Shown in pieces: positions 50,414 through 61,771 of a DNA stretch of 64,000 nucleotides; position 1 is the first letter of the stretch; each line of letters starts with the position of its first letter. The notes below the pieces were generated by a model that worked only from the letters and a program-made list of their open reading frames with translations, searched no databases and was not told where the DNA came from. The DNA comes from Naumovozyma dairenensis CBS 421 (lineage: Eukaryota; Ascomycota; Saccharomycetes; Saccharomycetales; Saccharomycetaceae), in NCBI RefSeq assembly GCF_000227115.2, contig NC_016482.1, positions 372,001-436,000 of the forward strand. The letters are read 5' to 3'. The position numbers and the translations under genes are program-made.

Positions 50414-51814
50414 ATGCTAAGAACTACTGTCAAGAATTTGTATTCCACGATCGCGAAGGAAACATTTCGCCAATCAACATTGTCTAATGGTTTAAGAGTA
50501 GCAACATCTAATGATCCAGGTCACTTTAGTGCCCTAGGATTATATGTAGGTGCTGGTCCCCGTTTTGAGAACGGAAACCTAAGAGGTTCTACTCATATTC
50601 TTGACAGATTGGCCTTTAAATCAACAGAACATATCGACGGTAGAACAATGACTGAAACTTTAGAATTACTAGGTGGGAATTATCAATGTACATCTTCAAG
50701 AGAAACAATGATGTACCAAGCTTCCGTTTTCAATCAAGACGTCCCAAAAATGTTGGAACTAATGACAGAAACAGTTAGATATCCAAACATTACTCAGCAA
50801 GAATTAGATGAACAAAAATTAACTACAGAATATGAAATTGATGAAATATGGACCAAACCAGATTTAATCCTTCCTGAACTGTTACATACCACTGCATACT
50901 CTGGTAAAACATTAGGTGCACCATTATTATGTCCTCGAGAATTAATACCTTCAATTTCTAAATATTACCTGAACGAATATAGAAATAAGTTTTACACTCC
51001 AGAAAATACAGTAGCATCATTTGTAGGTGTCCCGCATGAGAAAGCTGTCGAATATGCGTCAAAATACTTGGGTGATTGGGAATCAACTAATCCACCAATG
51101 ACTCAGGAATCTGCCCATTATACTGGTGGTGAAACTTGTATACCGCCTGCTCCAGTATTCGGTAACTTACCTGAATTATATTATATTCAAATTGGGTATG
51201 AGGGTCTTCCGATCGATCATGAAGATATTTATGCCCTTGCCACTTTACAAACTTTATTAGGAGGAGGAGGTTCATTCAGTGCAGGTGGCCCAGGGAAAGG
51301 GATGTATTCTAGATTATACACGCACGTATTAAATCAATATTATTTTATTGAAAATTGTGTATCATTCAATCATTCTTATTCTGATTCAGGTATATTTGGT
51401 ATCTCTATAGCTTGTTTACCAGAAGCAGCTAAACAAGCAACAGAAATTATTGCACAACAATTATACAGCACCTTTGCAAATAAAAATTTGAGATTATCTC
51501 ATGATGAAGTATCGAGAGCTAAGAATCAATTGAAGTCTTCTTTATTAATGAATTTAGAATCGAAACTAATTGAATTGGAAGATATGGGTAGACAAATTCA
51601 ACTACGTAATCGTAAAGTACCAGTGGCTAAAATGATTGAAAAGATTGAAAAATTGACGCCTGAAGACATTACTCGTGTAGCTAGAATGATTTTCACTGGT
51701 AATGTTAAAAACCCAGGTAATGGTACTGGGAGACCTACCATCGTTATGCAAGGTAAAAGAGAGGCCTTTGGTGACGTCCAACAAATGTTAAAGCATTATG
51801 GTTTAGGTAAATAA
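50414..51814 (+). CDS. MAS2: mitochondrial processing peptidase alpha subunit Mas2
   Basis: A 466-residue M16-family protein (S. cerevisiae Mas2 482). With Mas1 it removes presequences in the mitochondrial matrix. The N terminus ([15 protein letters not shown]) is a basic presequence. The alpha subunit's substrate-binding glycine-rich loop, [15 protein letters not shown], is present at about residue 290. The zinc-binding HxxEH of the catalytic beta subunit is replaced here (ILDRLAFKS), confirming the alpha identity. The start is the ATG at 50414; upstream codons in frame have no ATG. Confidence 0.95.
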   Translation: MLRTTVKNLYSTIAKETFRQSTLSNGLRVATSNDPGHFSALGLYVGAGPRFENGNLRGSTHILDRLAFKSTEHIDGRTMTETLELLGGNYQCTSSRETMMYQASVFNQDVPKMLELMTETVRYPNITQQELDEQKLTTEYEIDEIWTKPDLILPELLHTTAYSGKTLGAPLLCPRELIPSISKYYLNEYRNKFYTPENTVASFVGVPHEKAVEYASKYLGDWESTNPPMTQESAHYTGGETCIPPAPVFGNLPELYYIQIGYEGLPIDHEDIYALATLQTLLGGGGSFSAGGPGKGMYSRLYTHVLNQYYFIENCVSFNHSYSDSGIFGISIACLPEAAKQATEIIAQQLYSTFANKNLRLSHDEVSRAKNQLKSSLLMNLESKLIELEDMGRQIQLRNRKVPVAKMIEKIEKLTPEDITRVARMIFTGNVKNPGNGTGRPTIVMQGKREAFGDVQQMLKHYGLGK

Positions 51815-52038
51815 AAAAAAAAAAATTAAATAATAACACCACAACTGTAAAATAGTTATATATGGTTCCAGCCCTTCATTTTATCTTCATGTAAATAACG
51901 TACTATTATACACTAAAAAAAGTGTTGTACTACATTCAATGTGGTACAAATTTTTTAGCCTAAATACAGACTATGTTGTGTTATGCTATTGTTAAAAAAT
52001 ATCCATTTTACTTTTAAGTAATTGTCTATAAACTCTGA

Positions 52039-55000
52039 CTAGATCATCACCTCTTGAGTTCGAATATCAGAAAGGTCTTTTTCCTCGGCATTTAAAGATT
52101 GGAATTGATCCTTCCAGAAGGATATCTCCTTTTCTAATTCCATAACTCTATCCTGATAGTAGGCATTATCCCTCACAATTTTTTTCAAATCGACATCTTG
52201 CTTATCGATATGTCTTTCCAGTTCAATAATATGACCCGTATGCTTTTGAATCTCCTCTTCGAATTCTTTTCTATCTTTATTGGCAATGTCGATCACTTCA
52301 CTTTGTCTATTATTTTTCTTTTTCAAATCTTCGATTACTCGATCCATAGTTTGCACCTTTTTAAGCTCTTCATATTTTAAAGAGCTTTCTTTATTGACAA
52401 GCTCTTCCAATTCATGTATTTTAATTAACCAAGCATCCTTCTCAGAAGAATCTGATAATTGCGATTGCATGGAATTGAGTTTTTCCTTTAATTGAGAATC
52501 CATCTTAATCAATGTCTGATTTTCTTGATATAGTTCAATATTCTTCTCCTTTTCTTGATTTAAGGCATTCTTTAATGTATCAACACTTTCCTGAAGTTGC
52601 TTCACTAAGAGGCCATTCCTAGCATTTTGTTCTTGTTGGAACGCTAAAGTTTCTTGTAAGTAGGCAACATTCGATGAAATTTTATCCTTTTCCTGTAATG
52701 ATTTCGAAAAATCGTCCGTTGTTTTACCCATAGCAGATTTCAGTTCTTCTAATCGAGAAGCCAAATTCGATTTCTCATTGGATAATGATTCCACTGTCGA
52801 AGTTAAAGAATTCACCTTGGCAATCAATTCTTCATAACGTTTTGATAACTCTGCATGAGATGCCTGTGAAACATCACGTTCGTTACTCAATATGCCGACA
52901 AGGTTAGAATAATGAGCTACTTGCTTTAACAATTCGGAAACTTTACTTTCTGATTCATTGCTTGTCGAATCCAACTTATATTTTAATGTAGCAACCTCCT
53001 TCTTCAGAGATGTTTCAGTATTCATGGATTCAGCTATATCGCTTTTTAATCGTTCAATTTCATCTGTATAATATGAAGTATCTTGTGTCGACGTTAAGCG
53101 TTCCTTCAAATGAGCTAAATCTGCATTGAGAAGATTATTCAAATCTTGAATCCTCTTCAACTCCAACAAACTTTCTTGTAATTGCATATCTAGTTCATTT
53201 TTTTCTGTTTCCCTTTCCCAAATTGTCTTATCTTTCTGTTTATTTTGTGATTTCAATTTTTCAATTATACTTGACATACTATTGACATCACTCTCAGCTT
53301 GTTTCAATGCCAATTTATACTCGTTTAATTGGGTTTCATTTTCGTGTAAATCTTGTACACACTCATCAAAACGTTTCTTTTGTTGATCTATTGTAGTGAG
53401 AAGCAAACCCTTCTGGTATTCAATTGATTCAAGATTTTTTTTGAGTCTTACAATCTGTTCTTTATGCAATTCTTCCCGGGATTGGGATTGTCTAATATCA
53501 TGATTCAAATGGGAAATTTTATTATTTGCATCAGCAATCGTTTCTTGTAGTTTGTAATTCTCTAATTTATGAAATCTTACTTCTTCTTCATATTTCGTTA
53601 CACTGTCTCGGTTTATGAAAATATCACCAGAAGGCAAATTAGTTCTATCCTTCAATGGGTTATGCTTCAACTTATTTTCTAATGCTTTAATCCTTTCTTC
53701 ACTGGCCTCATATTTCAATTTAAAAATATCTGATGCAGAGTCTGCTCTTTGAATCTTGTTGAACTTCTCATGGAGCGCAGATGCAACATTCTCAGCATCA
53801 TACTGTGCCTTAGTTTGTATTTCTAGTTGTCTTTTCAAATGTTGAACTTCAAGAACCATCTTTTCCAAATTCACTTCATCTGGCTTAACATCTGTCAACT
53901 CCTTATCTAACTCAACTTGGATGTTGGCATTCTTTATGATCTCTTTTAGTTTGTTAATTTGTGCATGGGAGTTTTGGGAATCAAATGAAGACGATGCCAG
54001 CCTTGTTTCTGTAAATCTCAATCTTGAGATCAAGTTTTTCTTTTCTTCTATTTCATCTTCCAAATTTTTCATCACATCCGCAAGCTTTATTTTCATATCA
54101 TTATACATCGAGATTATTTGTTCTTTACTTATCTCAGAATTGTAAAACATATTATTATCATTTGTCAATAGTGTTTCATTTGCCAAACGTGCTGACAATT
54201 TTTTGTTGAGGTATTGATTCAAGGAAGTTTCCTCTACCAATCGCTGTTCGAGTTGCTTAATCTTGGAGTCATCTCTTTCTTGGCTTGCACTGCCTTCTTC
54301 AATTTGTACGTTCATTATCTTCAAATTAGCGAGTTCGCCCTCCATATCTTGGCATTTCAATTTATAGTGTGACAATTCTTCTCTAGTGGAATGTAATTCA
54401 GATACAATGGAATCTTGCTCTGTAACGATACGATCTCTCTGTTCTGAAATTTCCTGAATCGATTTTTGATTTTGGTGAATTTTAGCCTTTAATCTCTCAA
54501 TTTCAGCCATTTTCAAATTCAGCTGGCGTGCGCTATTACTTTGTTCTTTTTTAGAATTAGATAACTGGGATCGTAAGTCAGCATTTTCATCTGCCAACGT
54601 ACCTAATCTAGTCTTTGCGGAATTACAGCTTTTCTCTAATGATGCAATTTTAAGATCTAAGTCTTCACCAGAGTGGTTCACATCATTTTGTAATTTCTGA
54701 ATCTCCAGTTCCTGCAATTTGTTCTTCTCCTTCAATTGGGCAAGCTCCTTTTCTTGCAAATATTTTGCATGTAATAAAGCCTCCCGGGCTTCCTTTTGTG
54801 AGGTCAATTTCTCTTGGAGGGTATTTACCTCTATCTGTAAGGTTTGGTATTTTTCTTCTAGTTGTTTCAATGATGATTCTTTTTCTTGAGATTCAACTTT
54901 CGAGTTTTTGATATCTTCAACAATTGCTTCGTATTCGTCTTTCAGTTTCCACTTCTCTTCTTCAATAGCATCCTTTAACTTCACAGCGTCGACTAATTGT

Positions 55001-57711
55001 TTCTCTAACAGCTCAGTTTTCTCTTTGGTAGACAGTAGTACCAACTCCTTTTCTTTCAGTTTTTCTTTCTCAGTTTCCAAAATAGATCGAAGTTCTTTCA
55101 ATTCTTTATTTACCAGTTCATTCGTTTCTTTCGTTATATTTCTTTCTATTTCGACAGCTTCTATTTTTTGTTCCAGAGAATTTATCTTATCATTGAATGT
55201 CTTTGTTTTACTTATATCACTTGAAGAATCAAGAAGGGGTTTGATTTTGACGAACAAATTATACCACGGATTTTCCATTAGTTTATTATATGTTCTAAAG
55301 GTTGATCCGATAACACGTGCGGCCCGTATTCTTTTCAATTTTCCACCTACTTCATCTCTAATCATTTTACCTCTGACCTGAGAGTTTAATCGTATTATCA
55401 CTTGTTTAATTTTTTGATCTTTGCGAGATTCTAATTTAGCAAGGACTCCAGCTTTGAAAAATAACTTGGTATTTCCAATCTTATATAGATTCGGTTCTAA
55501 ATCTAACGATGCGATTAATATTTCACAATTCTTTTTTGAATTACTGTTTGAAAAAAGATCATGGGAAGATGCTAATATTTTATATCTTTGGAAAAATTCT
55601 TTGAAAAAGATTCGATTTGGATAACCTTCTCTTGCAATTCTTATACCTTCAAGGACACCATTGCAGCGTAGTTGGTCTAAGATTAATTTTCTATCAAAGG
55701 ATTTAGCCATTTTCCTATTATTTGGAATAATACAACGGACAAAATGTGGATGTGTAGTGGATAATTGATCTAAAAGGAAATTTAATTGTTCTCTGTGGCG
55801 CATTGCCGCAGTTCTAATAGCACTACCACGATTTTTTGGTTTATCATCCATCGTTGCTATCGAAGCACTGGAAGAAGAGGATGTAAGTGGATTGTTAAAG
55901 AACTCTGAAATCAAAGAATCAGAGGAAGACGATAGCATATTCAACATGTATTCACTCAATGGATCTTTGTTTTTTGATAGCCATCCTTCAATATTATATT
56001 CGACATTGCCGGCGTAATGTTTTAAAATGAAACATTTCTCTAATTTAGAACGTTTGAACCTATCTGACTTTTTATCCCAATTTGATATTAGTTTTGAAAA
56101 GAATGAATCATCAGATGATTTTGGGAGAATAGATTCTTCATCTAGGATGGGGAGTATACCCATTGGAGAACCCCTTTTATCAATTAAATGGATGGATGCC
56201 TGTAAATCTTTACCAAAATCGACGAAATCCCAATGTATATTTTCTCTCATGTATTCATTCTGCTCGAGGATAAACATATGATGATTGAAGAATTGTTGAA
56301 GTTTTTCATTTGTATAATTGATACACAATTGTTCGAACGAGTTATGTTTAAAGATTTCGAACCCCGCGATATCTAAAAGACCAATGTAATTTGTCGTCAT
56401 AGACCCATGATCTAGACTATGATTTATTCTTTCAACAATATAGGCAAATAACCGTTCGTACAATGTTCTCGCTAAGGAATTCAGTATAAAACGCGATTGT
56501 TTTGCATCTTTACCTTGAGAAACCCATTCTCTGCCTGCTTTAGCCTTTGGCCTTAAAATCGCAGTGGACCATTGTTCTACAGTAACACCTAATAACTTAG
56601 CTAATATAGATTGATCATTTTTAAAAGACGCTTGTTGAGCTTTTTCAGAAACGAATTCCACATTACCTACATGTAAAATGATGGATATTATCTTGAAGAT
56701 GTCATCGATTTCATTTTTTGTGAATCCAACAGTACCCAGAGCATCTAGTAGTTCTTGGAAATCTTGGGCATCATTGACACCAGGAATTGACGAATTTGAT
56801 CGAGAAAGGTAGTAATAATCAGAGGTGGATTTTGAATATAGTTCTAATTTCCTTAATTCTTGTTCGGATAGACCTGTTAACAGTTGATAAAAAATATGAT
56901 AATTTCTCTCATCTGGGTGTTGTTCAATTACTCTTGATTTTTCTAAGAGATACCATTCTATATGTGCACCATTAATCTTTCCTCTGTCATCGAATTCAAT
57001 CTTAATGAATTTCCCGAATCTCGATGAGTTATTGTTACGTACTGTTTGTGCGTTCCCAAATGACTCTAGAATTGGGTTACTCTGTAAAATTTTCCTTTCA
57101 AAAGTTCCTTCTTGAATAAAGTTTGTTTTATTTGGTGATGTAGGGTTGCTGATTGTTGTTGTAGAAGAGGTAATGGATGCTAGATATTGAAGTATTTTCT
57201 TTGTGTTTTCTGTCTTACCTGCTCCTGATTCACCAGTAACCAGTACTGATTGATTTTGTTTCTCAGATAGTAAATTCTGATATGCCTCTTCAGCTACAGC
57301 AAATATATGTGGTTTATTTTCCTCCTTTTGAGAACCATTGAATAAATTAATGTATTCTTGAGTATAAATTTTAATATTAGAATATGGATTGATAGCTACT
57401 AGAAACAGTCCCGAGTAGGTGTATATTAAGTCATCCTTATATCTGTTTTCTAAATTGTACAGAACTGATGGTTCATTTAAATGTGTTAATTCTGACATAT
57501 TATCGATTTTATCAAACGTTGTAGGATTAATTGGCGCAGTTTCTGATATCAGAAACTTAGCCTCTTCATTGGAATCTATTAGTCTCACTATCGCCATTTC
57601 TTCATCTTGGTTAAGACGGGTATTCTTTACAATTTCAGTACTTATGAGCTCAGCTTGTCTGAATACTTGAGTTTGATCAGGCACCCAAACTAATGAAGGC
57701 TGATCCGTCAT
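52039..57711 (-). CDS. MYO1: type II myosin heavy chain Myo1
   Basis: A 1890-residue conventional myosin II (S. cerevisiae Myo1 1928), the motor of the cytokinetic actomyosin ring at the bud neck. The motor domain (about 1-780) holds the P-loop GESGAGKT, switch I NNSSRFGK, switch II DIAGFE and actin-binding HFVRCIIPN. A short neck with a single weak IQ-like segment follows. About 1000 residues of coiled coil run from 860 on, broken by Pro-containing gaps (for example DRTNLPSGD near 1370). The start at 57711 (MTDQPS) is preferred to the ATG at 57732, since the family begins close to the VWVPD motif. Confidence 0.96.
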   Translation of the reverse strand: MTDQPSLVWVPDQTQVFRQAELISTEIVKNTRLNQDEEMAIVRLIDSNEEAKFLISETAPINPTTFDKIDNMSELTHLNEPSVLYNLENRYKDDLIYTYSGLFLVAINPYSNIKIYTQEYINLFNGSQKEENKPHIFAVAEEAYQNLLSEKQNQSVLVTGESGAGKTENTKKILQYLASITSSTTTISNPTSPNKTNFIQEGTFERKILQSNPILESFGNAQTVRNNNSSRFGKFIKIEFDDRGKINGAHIEWYLLEKSRVIEQHPDERNYHIFYQLLTGLSEQELRKLELYSKSTSDYYYLSRSNSSIPGVNDAQDFQELLDALGTVGFTKNEIDDIFKIISIILHVGNVEFVSEKAQQASFKNDQSILAKLLGVTVEQWSTAILRPKAKAGREWVSQGKDAKQSRFILNSLARTLYERLFAYIVERINHSLDHGSMTTNYIGLLDIAGFEIFKHNSFEQLCINYTNEKLQQFFNHHMFILEQNEYMRENIHWDFVDFGKDLQASIHLIDKRGSPMGILPILDEESILPKSSDDSFFSKLISNWDKKSDRFKRSKLEKCFILKHYAGNVEYNIEGWLSKNKDPLSEYMLNMLSSSSDSLISEFFNNPLTSSSSSASIATMDDKPKNRGSAIRTAAMRHREQLNFLLDQLSTTHPHFVRCIIPNNRKMAKSFDRKLILDQLRCNGVLEGIRIAREGYPNRIFFKEFFQRYKILASSHDLFSNSNSKKNCEILIASLDLEPNLYKIGNTKLFFKAGVLAKLESRKDQKIKQVIIRLNSQVRGKMIRDEVGGKLKRIRAARVIGSTFRTYNKLMENPWYNLFVKIKPLLDSSSDISKTKTFNDKINSLEQKIEAVEIERNITKETNELVNKELKELRSILETEKEKLKEKELVLLSTKEKTELLEKQLVDAVKLKDAIEEEKWKLKDEYEAIVEDIKNSKVESQEKESSLKQLEEKYQTLQIEVNTLQEKLTSQKEAREALLHAKYLQEKELAQLKEKNKLQELEIQKLQNDVNHSGEDLDLKIASLEKSCNSAKTRLGTLADENADLRSQLSNSKKEQSNSARQLNLKMAEIERLKAKIHQNQKSIQEISEQRDRIVTEQDSIVSELHSTREELSHYKLKCQDMEGELANLKIMNVQIEEGSASQERDDSKIKQLEQRLVEETSLNQYLNKKLSARLANETLLTNDNNMFYNSEISKEQIISMYNDMKIKLADVMKNLEDEIEEKKNLISRLRFTETRLASSSFDSQNSHAQINKLKEIIKNANIQVELDKELTDVKPDEVNLEKMVLEVQHLKRQLEIQTKAQYDAENVASALHEKFNKIQRADSASDIFKLKYEASEERIKALENKLKHNPLKDRTNLPSGDIFINRDSVTKYEEEVRFHKLENYKLQETIADANNKISHLNHDIRQSQSREELHKEQIVRLKKNLESIEYQKGLLLTTIDQQKKRFDECVQDLHENETQLNEYKLALKQAESDVNSMSSIIEKLKSQNKQKDKTIWERETEKNELDMQLQESLLELKRIQDLNNLLNADLAHLKERLTSTQDTSYYTDEIERLKSDIAESMNTETSLKKEVATLKYKLDSTSNESESKVSELLKQVAHYSNLVGILSNERDVSQASHAELSKRYEELIAKVNSLTSTVESLSNEKSNLASRLEELKSAMGKTTDDFSKSLQEKDKISSNVAYLQETLAFQQEQNARNGLLVKQLQESVDTLKNALNQEKEKNIELYQENQTLIKMDSQLKEKLNSMQSQLSDSSEKDAWLIKIHELEELVNKESSLKYEELKKVQTMDRVIEDLKKKNNRQSEVIDIANKDRKEFEEEIQKHTGHIIELERHIDKQDVDLKKIVRDNAYYQDRVMELEKEISFWKDQFQSLNAEEKDLSDIRTQEVMI

Positions 57712-58725
57712 TTTTCTAATGTGGTTCCTCAATTGATTTGTGCCAGTAGAAATAATGTTGGATAGCTAGCGTACCATTAATTATATCGATTTGATACCTC
57801 TATATGACTATTCTAAGTTCACTGAAGCATTCAAAATCACTGCTCCATCGATGATATTTAACAAAACTTCGAGATTTCAAGATTTCATTATTGAGAAATT
57901 GTTTATGTTTCCCTTTCGGGTAAACGACCATTTTACAGGTAATGAGAAACAGACACGTAGGGTAACGAAGTTATTCAACTATAATAATCAATCTTTTAGT
58001 AAAAGACACACGTACGTACTTAAGATGGGGTGAACACAGTGGGTATTTAAGTCAGGTTTGAAAAAACATCCTTAATAGAACTCTGACAGCAATTGAATTG
58101 TAATTAACTCGTTGTCAGGCTCCACAATCACTTTAATAGTTGACAACGGATATTTTTTTTAGACACTACTTGAGATTTAAAAGCCTTGTAGAAAACCCAG
58201 AATCGTGGAAATGGCTAAATACATTCCAGATTTACCTTCCTTTAATTAGTAAAGATTTTTATAAACAGATACTATGAGATCAATATTGTTTTATTGCGAT
58301 TATTCTACCGCTCTTTGATTGCATGTTCACTTGCTACTTTATATGAAATATATTTACCTATTGTTACCTGTTAGTCATTCATTTGCTCAAGAAAGTGTCA
58401 CACCCATGAATAATTATTCTTGGATTGTCGTCAAGGCAAAAGTAACCGTTCATTTTCTCCGTTGTTCAACATAGTCCAATATGTTGTATAAATTGTTATG
58501 CATGTACTTTGGCGGAGAAAAAACAGGAACTTTGACGAACGGCATATATAGGACCCCAATTATGTCTCTCTTTGCCATATTTTTATGAGAATTACGTACT
58601 TATCTATGTTGAGCGCCTAACAAACGGAATAAGTTCATAACGTAAAAATGGAAGCCCAACCATTAGGTGATAACTATCATTCTCCGTCTAGTGACAGGAA
58701 AAAAGGAACACCTACCCAAGTGGGG

Positions 58726-58844
58726 CAGAAGTGTGGCCACTTTCAGCTATTTCAGAATCTGAAAGTGAGTTGTTCTCAGGTGTTCTCTCCGTCCTCAGGG
58801 TTAGCCAGTTTCTCAAAGTGGCCACAAGAGTGGCCATACTTCTG
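58726..58844. repeat. nested inverted repeats around GTGGCCAC
   Basis: Outer arms CAGAAGTGTGGCCAC (58726-58740) and GTGGCCATACTTCTG (58830-58844) match at 14 of 15 positions. Inside, CACTTTCAG (58738-58746) and CTGAAAGTG (58759-58767) are perfect, and AAAGTGGCCAC (58815-58825) repeats the arm. About 120 bases could fold into a cruciform or RNA hairpin. Confidence 0.75.
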
Positions 58845-59924
58845 TCCAGGCATGTTACGGGTAGAAATAATTTTCTAGCCTATCCTCTTTTGGCTCTTTT
58901 TAGCCTGATTTCTATCCTACTTCAAAAAATTTCCAGCCTACCCCCCTAGTTCTAGCCTAAGTATTTATGGGCGGGGATTTCTGGCACTTAACCCAGAACC
59001 TATTTTTTTCCTACCCCTACTTGTAGCTACAAATTGGAAATTTTCACCCTTACTCCTAGGCTAAATTTTGATTGAAAAAATAGCGTCTACCATCCCACCT
59101 AGCCGAACGTGTAACATGCCTGCTTCTGTCCCGCCTGAGTACAATTGTAGGAATTCTCTTGAACGTGTCCGTTTTAACATATGTAACCGGAATCAAGGAT
59201 GTTCCGTGATGGAAACCTTATTAGAAACAGATTTTTTGCTCAAGGGAAACCTGGAGAACAGTAACGTAATGAAAATAGTAGTGGGCTGGAAATTTAAAAC
59301 TATTGCCCCGCGAATTCCACCACAGGGTGCCATTGGGTGTGTTGAGCACGTTAACTATCGATAATCTGAAGTAGAGAATTATTTCTTGCGCTGTGCTTAT
59401 TCCTCTTTGGAGCTTCTGAATTTATGAGCCGGCAGAGTTCTTGGGGTAATTTGTAGTTGGGATGGAAGTCCCTTTTGCTACGGACATACCTAAGGTTTCG
59501 TAAAAAAGACCTCGGCTAGGAAACCTAATACATTTTCCCCTCAACATTGTACGTATGCATGGAACACGTTGTTCAAATCAAAATAGGTGAATGGGAAACA
59601 AATGGGAAATAAGCTTCTGAAACGTAAATAGTTTGTACGGACCGGAAGTATGAATGTACTTTGTTTCCATAGCAAACCAACTCCATTATGAACCTCTCAG
59701 AACCTTTTCAAAAAACCGGTGTACTATCCACGACGATTCTTAGACAGAGGGACTTCCAATCTCTCCTCCCGAAACGTGCCGTATGGCCAATGTAACGGCA
59801 CAAAAACACTTCTTTTTTTTTAATAACCTTTCGACCTAAACTTCTGTACGAGGTTTTTCTGGAAATCCGTTAGCCCAGTTCCGAACAATCAAAAAAGCTG
59901 GCTAAGATATTGGGATGACGGCAA

Positions 59925-59950
59925 ACCCTCTGAGCATCTTCTCAGAGGGT
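59925..59950. repeat. perfect hairpin, 10-base stem, 6-base loop
   Basis: ACCCTCTGAG (59925-59934), loop CATCTT, CTCAGAGGGT (59941-59950). Stem is six-tenths G+C. The palindrome CAAACGTTTG follows at 59973-59982. Confidence 0.85.
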
Positions 59951-60479
59951 AGTTGCGGAAGAAAACCACCCTCAAACGTTTGCAGAGTAATTCTCGAAGA
60001 TAAAATCACGAAACTCCTCCACTTACGTATCCAAAAAATAAAAACCTTTGGTACTGCCACTACTGAGAATAGCTGGTACCTTACTCCCCTTGTTCTTCTC
60101 CAGTTTTTTATTTCACTACCAAAAAATGGAGAAAGACACTAAAAAACGTACGAACGCACGCAATACGTCGAAAAAGAAAAGAAGGTACGTCTTTACGTCT
60201 TTTCGTTCGTCAATTACGAATTATGGAGTATCTGGGGAATCTCCTCGAGCTCAGGTACGATATCATGCTGGAGTTAAAACCAGTTTACCTTCTCATCCTT
60301 TTTAGCACCTTACGTAATATATATATATATATCTATATATATATAGTCGAGAACAATTGTACTTTTAAATAAGAAACTTCCAAGCTGCATAAAAGCTAGA
60401 TTGACCCTTCACTGGCTGACCTAATTGATTAAAGATAAATTACTGCGCAAAAGAAAGTGATACCGGTATAGTTCCTACA

Positions 60480-61771
60480 ATGTCTACTCTTTTACTATAC
60501 GATTTCCAAAAATACCCCAAACCAAGATGTACTGACCTACATACTGCCAGAATAACAGTGATGGGTGATAACCATTGTGGGAAAACATCATTGATCTTCA
60601 GATGGTTGACAAACGCTTTCCAACAAATTGAAGATGGAACATATCAGGAAGATATATATCATAAGACATTGAATATTGAAACATTATTAAATGATGAATA
60701 TCCTTTATCAACTACAAACACAATAAATTCAATTACTACTGATTTAGACTATGATTCCATATCAAATGAACCTCATCATACGCTGACAGATGATTTACTG
60801 GAGTGTACCACTGAAACTCCACCTGATAAACACGACACTTTACATCACTTTCTTGCTGACATTGCAAAATCAAGGCATGTAGGAAAACAAGAAAGCAACT
60901 ACGATACAAATAATACTGAAGATACGGAAAAAAAGAAAGCATCAAATAGTCGCAAAAATGCATATCAAACTCATAAACATTTTTTGAATAGACCACATAA
61001 CATTAAACTCCAAATCTTGGATAGTCAGCCACTTGAAATTGCTGACTTTTCAGAATTAAGATCAAAGCAAATTCAACAATCAGATGCATTCATTTTATGT
61101 TTTGATTCCACGAATAGAGAATCCTTCCATGATATAAGAACATATCAGAGAAAGATAGAAAGAGCAAGAGGGATCGACGATAATATTCCTATTATACTAT
61201 GCTGTACTAAAACTGATAAAATTAATGAAAGAAAAGTTAGCCCCGATGAGATAAAGGATTTGGTATATAAATCCGGACTAGATATTAGGACCGATTTCTT
61301 CGAAGTTTCCTCTAAGCATGGTACAAATGTCCAAAGTCTATTATTGACAACTTTAGTGAAAATTGAAAATTATAAATATCAAGAAAGAAACAGATTGAAA
61401 TCTAAAAAATCAAAATCAAAATCAAATTCCAACCATAGTTCGAGGACTCAATTACATAATCCTCCCGATGACCATGAACTGGTTGAGTCTAAGTTATTAC
61501 TCAACAAAAATACAGGTTCGACCACGACACCCATCGAATCCACAAATGGCTCAAGTACCAACCTGCTTGACGAGAAAAAAATTCTAAATCGACTGATAAA
61601 ATCATATTAAACTCATCTTTAATAGATAAGGCAAAAGAAGCTTCAGCTATTGATATAACGGAAGGTGAATTGGAAAAGGGCGCTGACGATTTACCAAATA
61701 AAACCAGTAGGACTACCGCACCGAAAGGTACAAAGCAGAGGCATAAAAGTTCCTGCTGTATTATCTGCTAA
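60480..61771 (+). pseudogene. Ras/Rho-like GTPase (YHR022C type), frameshift near 3' end
   Basis: The main frame (60480-61610, 376 codons) encodes a Ras-superfamily protein: G1 G29-DNHCGKTS37, a long Asn/Thr/Asp-rich insert (about 60-170), a poor G3 (D181-SQP instead of DxxG), Rho-type G4 T243-KTD and G5 SSK at 277. The frame stops at 61610. From the A7 run at 61575-61581, the -1 frame is open to TAA at 61769-61771 and ends in a basic stretch with CCIIC, a CaaX prenylation box. So the natural product is probably about 430 residues. The break may be a sequencing error in the A run, a real mutation or programmed slippage. Position next to RPS27 and MYO1 equals YHR022C (256 residues, function unknown). 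Confidence 0.78.

Larger units (their letters stand above)
57712..60479. other. 2.7 kb gene-free, inverted-repeat-rich interval
   Basis: Divergent region between MYO1 and the YHR022C-like gene. The part from about 58.65 to 60.3 kb looks richer in G+C than its surroundings by eye and carries several perfect inverted repeats. Short ATG-started frames here (58648-58878, 59068-59364, 59915-60142) are not recognised and are probably chance. No tRNA, LTR or transposase fragment identified. Confidence 0.6.

Noticed and set aside
58648..60305. Several 70-98-codon ORFs between MYO1 and the GTPase gene.
   Set aside because: Some start with ATG, but they overlap inverted repeats, overlap each other in different frames and match no family I know.
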